This document shows, one piece after another, positions 12,640-20,085 of a stretch of DNA of 22,575 bases (positions are counted from its first letter, which is position 1; each line of letters begins with the position of its first letter). The notes beneath the pieces were generated by a model that did no database searches, was not told the origin of the DNA, and was given only the letters and a program-made list of their open reading frames with translations. The stretch comes from a virus: positions 1 to 22,575 of the IMG/VR virus record IMGVR_UViG_3300044613_000878; one strand, 5' to 3'. The translations under genes and the position numbers were made by a program.

Positions 12640-15600
12640 AGTTCGTCGACCTCTGATGCTAGTTCACGGTCCCACACTCTCTGGAAATCTGGGACAGCAT
12701 CCGCCAATGCGGTACCGATGTTGAACAGCCATTGACGCAAATCGGCTGCCTGTTTCGCTGTAGCGAACCCGCCTTCTTTACCGCCTGCTGCCACATATTG
12801 AGCGACGGCTTGGTCTCGATACGTCAAGTATTCGCGGGCTGCGCCAGCAATCTCATTGTTGACAAGCCGAGGGTCAGCGACAGCACGCTTCATTTCTCTA
12901 ATGTTGCGGTCAAACTCGCCAACCGTGAACACTGGTTTGGCTGGGAAACCAGGGAACTTTTTGTTGATGGTTTCACGTTGGCGACGCAACCAGTCTTTGA
13001 CTTCCGCGGGCGGATACTTGCCTGCTTGCCGTTTCAGGTCACGGTAGATGGCGTTACCGACACGGAATTGGGCTAGGTCAATCATCTCCGAGGCGGTCAA
13101 ACGTTCACGTTTCCCTGTGCGAATCTGGCGGTCCCACACGGAGAACGAGAAGTCGTCTCCACCTGGGGCGAAGTAGGCGCCAGTAAGCGGGAAAGCCTCT
13201 AGAACGGCACCGTTTTTGCGTTCCCATTCACCGAACTGTTCCGTAGCGGCAATACCAGGTTGCATGGCTTGGGTCTTTGACGAAATGTAGAGCAGGGCAT
13301 CATCGCCGTAGATGCGGAGGAACTCGCCCACTGCTGTGTCGTAGTTTGTGGCTTGCAAGTCTTGGAACGCTTTCAGCAGATACGAGGCGTAGATGTCACC
13401 CTTGTCGGTTTCGACGATGGCTTCTGGGGTTCCCGAGGTTGGTCCGAGGAACTGTGAAAGTGCACGGAAACCTGTGAGGACACGTGCCCGCCACTTGGCG
13501 TCTTGGAGGAGGCGTTCTTTTTCGGCTGGGTCTTCAAGGGTGTATTCGCCTGATGCGGCGAGTGCGCGTACGGTTTCGGTGTAGGTGTTGGCGTAGATGG
13601 ATTCGGTTTTCCCTGGATTGTCACGCAAAGCGGAATACACCTTGTTGACGTACCCAGGGACTAGTGCACCAGGCTTCTTTCTTCCGTAGGGCAGGAGGAA
13701 CTCGACGATGGCGTCGGTGGATGGGGTGTCTGGGATGAGTTCTGATGCTGCGATTTGGGCGACAGGTCCGATAGATGGGATGACTTGGAGACCCATCGAC
13801 AAGCCTTTGACTGGTGCCTGCAATGGTGCGTTGACGCCAGTAATTAGTTTCGAAAGGTCGCCTGAGAATGGGATGTTGAATGTGTTCTGTCCAGTAATCG
13901 GGTCCTTGTAGAAGAATCCTTGTCCGTCGTTGTCGGGGTCGAAGTTGACTGCACCGTTGTATACGAGTTGTGCGCGACGGATTCGGGTTGGGTCTTCGAC
14001 AAGGAATGAGCCGTAACGCTTCAACACTTCACGCCACGCAGGACCGAACGGGACAATGATTCGCAGGATGTCTTCGAGGTTGTTGCGTTCGACGGCGTTG
14101 AACAATGTTTCTTTCGTGTCGTTCAGGGCGCGGAGACCTGCGTAGTCTTCCAACTGTTTGACGGTGCCCGTGCCGTTAGCGGAGTCAAGTTTCGCTATAA
14201 GTTCGTCGTACTGTTTTTTGCCGCCGAACAATGCTTCTTTGCTGATGCTGAGTCGTGATGCGCGACCATCAATGGAGTCCTTGAACAGTTGTGCTTGTTC
14301 GCGTGTCAACAGGTCGGCGTTGTCGATGAACTGTTCGTAGTAGAACTGGCGGTAGATAGGGGAGCGTTCAAACTTGCGGCTTGCGGTTCCGTATGCGTTG
14401 TCGAAGAAGAAGTTGACGCCACGGTTCCACAACTGCAACGCTTCCTTCTGCCGACCCGTGATGCCCAACGCGTCCGCTTCGCCCAACTCTGGGGCGTACT
14501 TCACTCTGCTTGGCAGATTGTTGCCACGAGTTTCGTACACCTTTTTGATGTAATCCTGAAGTTCTTTTTGTCCGAGTGGGGTGTCCCATACGTCGTTGTC
14601 GGAGAGTCGGCGAACAGTCCATGAAGTGTCGCTGTTTACTGCGGTGACAACGCCACGGATGTCTTTGCCGTTTTCGACGCCGAGACGAACCTCGGAGCCG
14701 ACACCGCGACGCAGTGTGCCAGCAACGAAGTCGGCATCTTTCAGATTGCGTGGGTCAATGGTTTCTGATGTTGCCAATGGGAGGCGTCGGTGCGCGACAG
14801 CGAAACGGAGTGTCTCGTCGCCACCTGTGGTGAGGTCGATTCGTGGGTTGCCGAGACGGTTTATCCAACGTGCCAACACGTCATCGGTTACTTGACCTGC
14901 TGCAACACGAACACTGTGCATCCGTTGGGTGCCTGGGTCATAAACATCCAAGCCGCCTTCCAAATAGCGGCGAAGTCTGTCCAACGCTTTGACGGCTTTC
15001 GGGTCCTGGTTATTGCGCAACCAGGAAACAATTTCCTCTGTCGGGATACCTTTGGCGACAGCGTTGTTGATTTGGTCCAACGATAGACGGCGAAGTTCTT
15101 CATACATGCCTTTGAGGTATTGGGGTCGGTTGCTGACCTTGCTGACGGTGACCATCGAGTTGCTGCGAAGGGCACGCCTGTAGGTTGCTTCTGGGTCGTC
15201 GATGTTGCGACGCAACCCGAACGACAACGCTTCTTCAAAGTCGGAGGTGTATTCGTCCCAGTTCGCTGCGATTCTGGCGTAGTCTTCGTCGGCGAGGGCG
15301 CGACCAACGAAACTTTCGGGCAGGGTTTTGCCGAGAACGATTTGCATGTAGCGGATGGGGTGGTTGAAGAATCCTGTTTTGCCGACGGTTGCCATACGGA
15401 TTTGGGCGTCGAACATGTTGCGGAAGATGTAACCGCCAGTCATCAAGGTGAGCGGTTTCCACACTTCGTTTTGCAGATAGTCGGCAACGGTGATAGCGGC
15501 ACGTGATTTGCCTGCCCCGCGGATGAGTTGTCGTGGGGCTTCTTCGAGTGGTACGCCCGCGGCAACAGCGGCAGCGGATGGGACGTCAGCGAACTTGGCT

Positions 15601-17318
15601 TGCTTGGATAGTGCGCGACGGATGAACGGGTTTGCGGTGACGCGACGTACGGCACGCAGGTCGGGTAGGACTTGGATTTTGTCGGCAAGTTCAGCAAGCG
15701 AACCTGGGCCAGCGAGACGTAAATCTGCAAGGGTCGCAGGGTTCAGGTCGCCATCGAATACGAGTTGGCCTGAGTCTTTCAATGATTGCAGCAAGCCGAA
15801 GTCGTCGATTTCGCCTGCTTCGTTGATGAGGTAGAGGCGTAGTTCTTCTCGTGCTTTGGCGACACGTTGGAAAAGTTCGTTGGCTACTTCGTCAGCGTCG
15901 GCTTTGACGAGCGCACCGAAACCTTTGCTGAGTTCGTCGGAGACGGTTTTCTTGACAATCTTTTCGAACACTTGGTTGACGCGTCCTGAGCCTGCGGCGT
16001 TCGGGTCAGCGAACACTTCCATGACTTCTTGCATGAACTCTTTGCCTTCTTTTTCGGTGAGTTTGAGTCCGATGGACTTCAGGTAGTTTCCGTACGAGTT
16101 GACGGCTGCAACCGAGTCGCGGCTGGTTCCAGTTTTGATGACCATTTCTGGCATCTTTGTCAACAGTTTGCTGTTGCGAAGGTTGTTGTAGACAGGGATT
16201 CGTTCGCGGCGTTTGACGATTTCGCGGATATCGGTTGGGAACAAGCCAGACAGTTCGGCATCCATGCGGTTGGTTTGTTCACCGATGATTGCCAACACTT
16301 CTTCTCGGCTCTTGGCTTTCGCTAAACGATTCGCCTCCGAAACGTCAATCTTCCCTTTGAACACGTTCGAGAAAATGTCGTACGCATCATCTTTTTCAAC
16401 GAGCATGTTGACGAGACGTTGAGCCTTGCCGTTTGTTTCTACCCAGTTGCGGAACTTGGATGCGTTCCATGCGACCATCTCGCCGTCGGACAAACCTGCT
16501 GCTGCGAGTTCGCCTGCGCGAGCAACTTTGGCGAACGCCGCAATCTCATCAGCGGTCTGAATGACAGGTATTGCTGCTTTGCCTGCACGGGCAGCCGCAA
16601 GAACTTTGCCGCCGTAAAGGGTTGGGTCAGCAAAAATTGCTACCGAAGCATCAACCAAACCAGACAATATGTTGTACGGCTTAGACCCAGGAGCGAACAC
16701 CACATCTGCTGCACCGCGACCCAACGTCCACGCAGAACCGTTGATAGTGCCACGCACACGACGCGCACGCTCAGACTGCTTCTCTGCGGCGGTACCACCC
16801 ATGAAGAAACCTTCACCAGAAGTAATCGCTTGACCAGTCGCAGGGTCAACCTCACCCTTCGCGGCAGCAAGCATCGTGCCGAGCGACGTCGACTTGAACC
16901 AGCCATCAAACCCTTGCGGATTGTCCCTGTTCAAAAGTTGTGACGAAACGTTTTGCACCAACTCGGGAGCAAGATTCAACGTTGCGAACGTGTAACGCGA
17001 AGCCGCTTTGATTGGGTCATAGACGTTACGTTCAAACCAATTCTTCTTACGTGGAGGATTCGGGTCCAAACGTTGCGGCAACTGCTTACCCGACTGCGCA
17101 GACGCAGCGTTCACCAACTGGTCCGATGCACCCGCTTTTGCTAACGCAAGAATCTCACCAGGTTTCATCCACGGATTCGCACGATAAATCTGTCCGATAC
17201 GCGCCGACAAATCAGGTGTAGCAAGAGCAGCAGCCTGCTCACGAACCTTGTTCTTGGATTCAATCCCGCTAAGGATTACATCCTCGTCAGCCTTTTCTGG
17301 CAACACCCCGAAGGACAT
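12636..17318 (-). CDS. Giant internal virion protein (1560 aa)
   Basis: This single open frame takes up about one fifth of the window. It is mostly helical, with Ala/Arg/Lys-rich stretches. Notable blocks: WFERNVYDPIKAASRYTFAT early on; a Gly-rich and hydrophobic part (about 160-270); MTGGYIFRNMFDAQIRMATV near 626-645; a small beta domain near 880-930; PFGPAWREVLKRYGSFL near 1090; a hydrophobic GVNAPLQAPVKGLSMGLQVI near 1165; and KPGALVPGYVNKVYSAL near 1213. No lysozyme, protease, RNA polymerase or ADP-ribosyltransferase motif is recognisable by eye. Its place between portal and scaffold is where many phages encode a MuF-type or ejected protein. The hydrophobic blocks would suit a membrane-crossing ejection protein, but this is inference. 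Confidence 0.7.
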   Translation of the reverse strand: MSFGVLPEKADEDVILSGIESKNKVREQAAALATPDLSARIGQIYRANPWMKPGEILALAKAGASDQLVNAASAQSGKQLPQRLDPNPPRKKNWFERNVYDPIKAASRYTFATLNLAPELVQNVSSQLLNRDNPQGFDGWFKSTSLGTMLAAAKGEVDPATGQAITSGEGFFMGGTAAEKQSERARRVRGTINGSAWTLGRGAADVVFAPGSKPYNILSGLVDASVAIFADPTLYGGKVLAAARAGKAAIPVIQTADEIAAFAKVARAGELAAAGLSDGEMVAWNASKFRNWVETNGKAQRLVNMLVEKDDAYDIFSNVFKGKIDVSEANRLAKAKSREEVLAIIGEQTNRMDAELSGLFPTDIREIVKRRERIPVYNNLRNSKLLTKMPEMVIKTGTSRDSVAAVNSYGNYLKSIGLKLTEKEGKEFMQEVMEVFADPNAAGSGRVNQVFEKIVKKTVSDELSKGFGALVKADADEVANELFQRVAKAREELRLYLINEAGEIDDFGLLQSLKDSGQLVFDGDLNPATLADLRLAGPGSLAELADKIQVLPDLRAVRRVTANPFIRRALSKQAKFADVPSAAAVAAGVPLEEAPRQLIRGAGKSRAAITVADYLQNEVWKPLTLMTGGYIFRNMFDAQIRMATVGKTGFFNHPIRYMQIVLGKTLPESFVGRALADEDYARIAANWDEYTSDFEEALSFGLRRNIDDPEATYRRALRSNSMVTVSKVSNRPQYLKGMYEELRRLSLDQINNAVAKGIPTEEIVSWLRNNQDPKAVKALDRLRRYLEGGLDVYDPGTQRMHSVRVAAGQVTDDVLARWINRLGNPRIDLTTGGDETLRFAVAHRRLPLATSETIDPRNLKDADFVAGTLRRGVGSEVRLGVENGKDIRGVVTAVNSDTSWTVRRLSDNDVWDTPLGQKELQDYIKKVYETRGNNLPSRVKYAPELGEADALGITGRQKEALQLWNRGVNFFFDNAYGTASRKFERSPIYRQFYYEQFIDNADLLTREQAQLFKDSIDGRASRLSISKEALFGGKKQYDELIAKLDSANGTGTVKQLEDYAGLRALNDTKETLFNAVERNNLEDILRIIVPFGPAWREVLKRYGSFLVEDPTRIRRAQLVYNGAVNFDPDNDGQGFFYKDPITGQNTFNIPFSGDLSKLITGVNAPLQAPVKGLSMGLQVIPSIGPVAQIAASELIPDTPSTDAIVEFLLPYGRKKPGALVPGYVNKVYSALRDNPGKTESIYANTYTETVRALAASGEYTLEDPAEKERLLQDAKWRARVLTGFRALSQFLGPTSGTPEAIVETDKGDIYASYLLKAFQDLQATNYDTAVGEFLRIYGDDALLYISSKTQAMQPGIAATEQFGEWERKNGAVLEAFPLTGAYFAPGGDDFSFSVWDRQIRTGKRERLTASEMIDLAQFRVGNAIYRDLKRQAGKYPPAEVKDWLRRQRETINKKFPGFPAKPVFTVGEFDRNIREMKRAVADPRLVNNEIAGAAREYLTYRDQAVAQYVAAGGKEGGFATAKQAADLRQWLFNIGTALADAVPDFQRVWDRELASEVDEL

Positions 17319-17668
17319 CAGTACCCTTCACGAATAAACGAATCCAAAAGGTCAGCCAAATCATCGTTCGGGAAACGTTGATAAATAGCCTTCAACTCCT
17401 CAATCACATTGTCACCACCAGGAGACATCATCGGAATACCCGCAGCGACAGGACCAACACCAGCACCGAATGGTGCGCCAGCAGTAATCGGCTCATCAGG
17501 ACGAGCAGTCGGAGAAGTCAACGAACCAGGGGCAGCGGGCGCGACACGACGAGCCGCCTGTTGTGCACGCTGCTGAGTTGGTGCGGCACCAGTTGGCATC
17601 GCTTGAACGCGACGTTCCTGTGCGGCACCCTCACCGTATGTTTGACCTTTGAACTGTGGCTGAACCAT
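17318..17668 (-). CDS. Small Pro/Ala/Gly-rich protein after portal (116 aa)
   Basis: The N-terminal two thirds look disordered (TGAAPTQQRAQQAARRVAPA, SLTSPTARPDEPITAGAPFG). A conserved-looking C-terminal helix follows (VIEELKAIYQRFPNDDLADL, LDSFIREGY). The pattern 'TARPxEPxTAGxPxGxGxGP ... LxxxYxxxPxxDLxxLL' looks familiar from genes next to the portal in actinobacterial phages. The start lies directly after the portal stop with GGGGGA upstream, and the stop shares a base with the start of the giant protein (TGATG). It may link portal and internal proteins; function not known. Confidence 0.65.
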   Translation of the reverse strand: MVQPQFKGQTYGEGAAQERRVQAMPTGAAPTQQRAQQAARRVAPAAPGSLTSPTARPDEPITAGAPFGAGVGPVAAGIPMMSPGGDNVIEELKAIYQRFPNDDLADLLDSFIREGY

Positions 17669-19423
17669 TTATCCCCCGAGTTGTGCGAGTAGAGCATCTA
17701 ACGGCGGTGCGCCAGCAGGACCAGCCACAGGTGCCTCAGCACCCATACCTGGCATCGCTAACCCTGGCATCGTCTCAGGGGAACCCTGCGGCATTGCTTC
17801 GGCTTGACGTTGACGGGCACGCTCATCAGTTTTCGCCACAGCCTCAAACAACGGAACATCCTGCTCCACAACAAGACGAGTCAAATAGGCGAGGTCCTCT
17901 GGCTGGTATGGGCCTTGCGGGTTCGCAGCCTGCTGCTGGATAGATGCGAGCAGGGCGTCTTCGACGCCTTCTGCGATGATGCGGTCATGCTCAAAATCGG
18001 GGTCCGAAATCAGCGGGTCAGCCTCACGAGCCGACTCTTTCGACATCAAACCAGTACCAAGACGCTGCCCTAAACCGATAATCAGGTTGTTGACGTCGGT
18101 GCCAGCAGCCGAATATGAAACGAAGTGGTAGTCGGTCTGCCACACCTTCATCGGCGTGTACGTTTCCTGTCCCTGTGTCATACGACCAGACATGAAGAAC
18201 GTCTTAGGTTGAGAACCCCAATAGGATTTCTCTAATGCGATTGCGATTTTATCCTCGTGGAGTAACGAGTTGGCAAAGATTTCTTGTGCTTCTTGTACAC
18301 GGTAATCCACGGTCGCAGAAAGAACGGCTTCGCCGCGGCGACCAGTTCGGATATTGGTTGCGGACTCTCCGCCGAACTCGGCGGGTATCGCGCCTTCAAG
18401 ACGTTCTTGGCGCTCCAAACGGTCGAGGGCTGTGTCGGTTTTGTAACCAGGATTTAGTTGCAACTGCTGGATGTCGCCACCTTTGACAACACCAAGGATG
18501 CCTGACTTGCCGTCAGCCATCTGCAAGATTTCAGGATTCTCACCAGGACGAGCAATCAAATACTCCTCGGGAAAGATGCCGCGCTCGATAGCAATTTCGG
18601 TCAACGCCTGCAAACGTGCACGCGTGTAGTACATGCCGAGCACACCGTCGAATTGTCCTCGCGGTTTATCGAGGGTGATTCGTTGAGGGACAACGGCAAG
18701 TGGCATACCTGTGCGATTCGGGATGGCTTCCAACAGGATTGCTTGCAACCCTGCACGTTCAGACGCGGACAACTCGGGATTGTCTTCTGCACCCAACACG
18801 ATGAGTTGCATCGAATCATCACACACATACTCAAGGAGGGTGTAGCGCGAGTCGGAATCAACGCGACCGAAACGCAACTGGTTAGAAACCAACTCTCCGT
18901 AGTTCTTCAACAGCCATGAGGCGGTGACGCGTGACGTGAAGATGCAGTTCTCTGGAACCACATCGTCATCGTCCATTGGTGCGGCGAACGTGTCCAACGG
19001 ATTGCGAACCTGCCACTTAGGAGTCAACGTCGCAAAGTCGGGCTTCAAAAACACAGGCGATGACGAGTATGCGAGAAGGTGGCGTGCGCGGCGACGCAAC
19101 TTCATTTGCATGCGGTTCTCATCCCAGAAACCGAGCATCGCTTTCTTGCGCATACGCGCATACTTCTTGGCGTTCTCGGACCCTTCCTTCACAGGAGGGA
19201 AGTATGGGTTCGGCATTGTCGACGACACGCGCATCGACATCTGTTCCAACCCTTGTACGAGCAGGTTGGCGACGTTAGTTTTCGCGTTGCGGTCTAACTC
19301 GTTGAGTGGAACCACGACGTCGCCGTTGGCAAGGTCGCGCACGCGACGCATCTGCTCATGCACGGGGCCAGCAGCGAGTCGGCGCTGATGGTACAGTTCA
19401 ACGATTTCGTCTAGCGAGCGCAA
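17669..19423 (-). CDS. Portal protein (584 aa), TTG start
   Basis: The portal forms the dodecameric ring at the packaging vertex. The assignment rests on position after the large terminase, size, and sequence: MRSLDEIVELYHQRRLAAGP start; TNVANLLVQGLEQMSMRVSS (about 49-68); TMPNPYFPPV; a helix-rich clip region; RTGRRGEAVLSATVDYRVQE (363-382); and a C-terminal crown-like part IGLGQRLGTGLMSKESAREA followed by DPLISDPDFEHDRI (about 450-483), which is typical of phage portals. The last 60 residues are Met/Pro/Gly-rich. The first possible start after the preceding stop is TTG at 19421-19423, with GGGAG upstream. No ATG is available before codon 25, and the duplicated fragment at 19684-19761 keeps the same TTG, which supports it. 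Confidence 0.85.
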   Translation of the reverse strand: MRSLDEIVELYHQRRLAAGPVHEQMRRVRDLANGDVVVPLNELDRNAKTNVANLLVQGLEQMSMRVSSTMPNPYFPPVKEGSENAKKYARMRKKAMLGFWDENRMQMKLRRRARHLLAYSSSPVFLKPDFATLTPKWQVRNPLDTFAAPMDDDDVVPENCIFTSRVTASWLLKNYGELVSNQLRFGRVDSDSRYTLLEYVCDDSMQLIVLGAEDNPELSASERAGLQAILLEAIPNRTGMPLAVVPQRITLDKPRGQFDGVLGMYYTRARLQALTEIAIERGIFPEEYLIARPGENPEILQMADGKSGILGVVKGGDIQQLQLNPGYKTDTALDRLERQERLEGAIPAEFGGESATNIRTGRRGEAVLSATVDYRVQEAQEIFANSLLHEDKIAIALEKSYWGSQPKTFFMSGRMTQGQETYTPMKVWQTDYHFVSYSAAGTDVNNLIIGLGQRLGTGLMSKESAREADPLISDPDFEHDRIIAEGVEDALLASIQQQAANPQGPYQPEDLAYLTRLVVEQDVPLFEAVAKTDERARQRQAEAMPQGSPETMPGLAMPGMGAEAPVAGPAGAPPLDALLAQLGG

Positions 19424-19426
19424 GGG

Positions 19427-19675
19427 TTACATGCTCCCGCGACGAAGACCGCCTCCGCGCATAAAAGACTTCATGCCTTCGACAAGGGAGCGGGTGCCAA
19501 ACTCTGCGGTGCGACCAGATAAATAATCTTTGTGGGTTTGCGCTTGACTTGTTCCGCCAAGTGTCGATTGCCATTTGCCTGCGTGCATGTACTCAACACG
19601 CCATTCACCTGGAGCGGGTGGGCCTTGTACGGGTGGTGTTGGCGTCTGATTGGAAGTCTTCTTCTTAGCACGCAT
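19427..19675 (-). CDS. Small protein, second copy of a pair (82 aa)
   Basis: The N-terminal part is Pro-rich (KKTSNQTPTPPVQGPPAPGE) and includes WRVEYMHAGKWQSTLG. The C-terminal part (KDYLSGRTAEFGTRS, EGMKSFMRGGG) matches the 90-residue neighbour at 22 of 28 positions by hand count. The N-terminal parts of the two do not align. The start codon and 42 bases before it are identical to those of the other copy. It stops 3 bases before the TTG of the portal. The function is unknown. The pair sits between terminase and portal, so a role in head assembly or packaging is a guess from context. Confidence 0.72.
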   Translation of the reverse strand: MRAKKKTSNQTPTPPVQGPPAPGEWRVEYMHAGKWQSTLGGTSQAQTHKDYLSGRTAEFGTRSLVEGMKSFMRGGGLRRGSM

Positions 19676-19717
19676 AGTGGTTCTCAGGATAACACATCAA
19701 ATCCACGAAGGGCGCCA
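19673..19717 (-). repeat. Exact 45-bp direct repeat, copy 1
   Basis: This is identical over 45 bases to 20041-20085. It holds the start codon and leader of the 82-residue gene and, further upstream, a relic of the last codons and stop of the terminase gene (WRPSWI then TGA), here without the rest of that gene. Confidence 0.95.
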
Positions 19718-19761
19718 CATGCGTGGTGATACAGTTCTACGATTTCGTCAAGCGACCTCAA
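19684..19761 (-). pseudogene. Portal 5' fragment fused to a terminase tail relic (25-codon frame)
   Basis: After the stop of the 90-residue gene, TTG at 19759-19761 opens a frame reading (M)RSLDEIVELYH, the exact first 12 residues of the portal. After these, HACGALRGFDVLS comes from crossing into the terminase-end repeat in another frame, then TGA. Against the resident portal, codons 2, 4, 8, 11 and 12 differ (6 bases in all) and every change is synonymous. A good ribosome binding site (TAGGAG) lies before the TTG, so a 25-residue peptide could still be made. It is a relic of a second portal gene. Confidence 0.85.
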
Positions 19762-19770
19762 AGGTGGCTC

Positions 19771-20043
19771 CTATTTTCCAGTAATGCGACTACCGCCACC
19801 ACCGCGCATGTAACTTCGCATACCTTCCAATACGGAACGAGTACCAAACTCAGAGGTGCGACCAGAAAGCGAATCTTTTGCGGCTCTTTGATATGCGGCT
19901 GTTTCTTTTCCATACGGACCAAAAATGTCACCTGATTGCACTTGCACGTATGCTTTTCCGCCACGCAAAAAATATCGGTCCCTGTGTATTTCGTCGTCGA
20001 GGTCGCCAGATTTCTTTTTGTTGTTTGTGCGGTTCTTGGCCAT
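19771..20043 (-). CDS. Small protein, first copy of a pair (90 aa)
   Basis: The protein starts MAKNRTNNKKKSGDLDDEIH and continues RYFLRGGKAYVQVQSGDIFG, PYGKETAAYQ, ending with KDSLSGRTSEFGTRS, EGMRSYMRGGG and SRITGK. The last third is closely similar to the 82-residue gene downstream, while the first two thirds are different. The charge is basic overall. It lies 21 bases after the terminase stop and would be the original position of this gene between terminase and portal. I do not recognise the family. The shared C-terminal part (LSGRTxEFGTRS..EGMxSxMRGGG) is probably the functional core. Confidence 0.75.
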   Translation of the reverse strand: MAKNRTNNKKKSGDLDDEIHRDRYFLRGGKAYVQVQSGDIFGPYGKETAAYQRAAKDSLSGRTSEFGTRSVLEGMRSYMRGGGGSRITGK

Positions 20044-20085
20044 AGTGGTTCTCAGGATAACACATCAAATCCACGAAGGGCGCCA
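20041..20085 (-). repeat. Exact 45-bp direct repeat, copy 2
   Basis: This copy is in its natural setting: the last seven codons of the terminase (including the TGA at 20065-20067), the short intergenic leader, and the ATG of the 90-residue gene. It matches 19673-19717 at all 45 positions; the next base differs. Confidence 0.95.
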
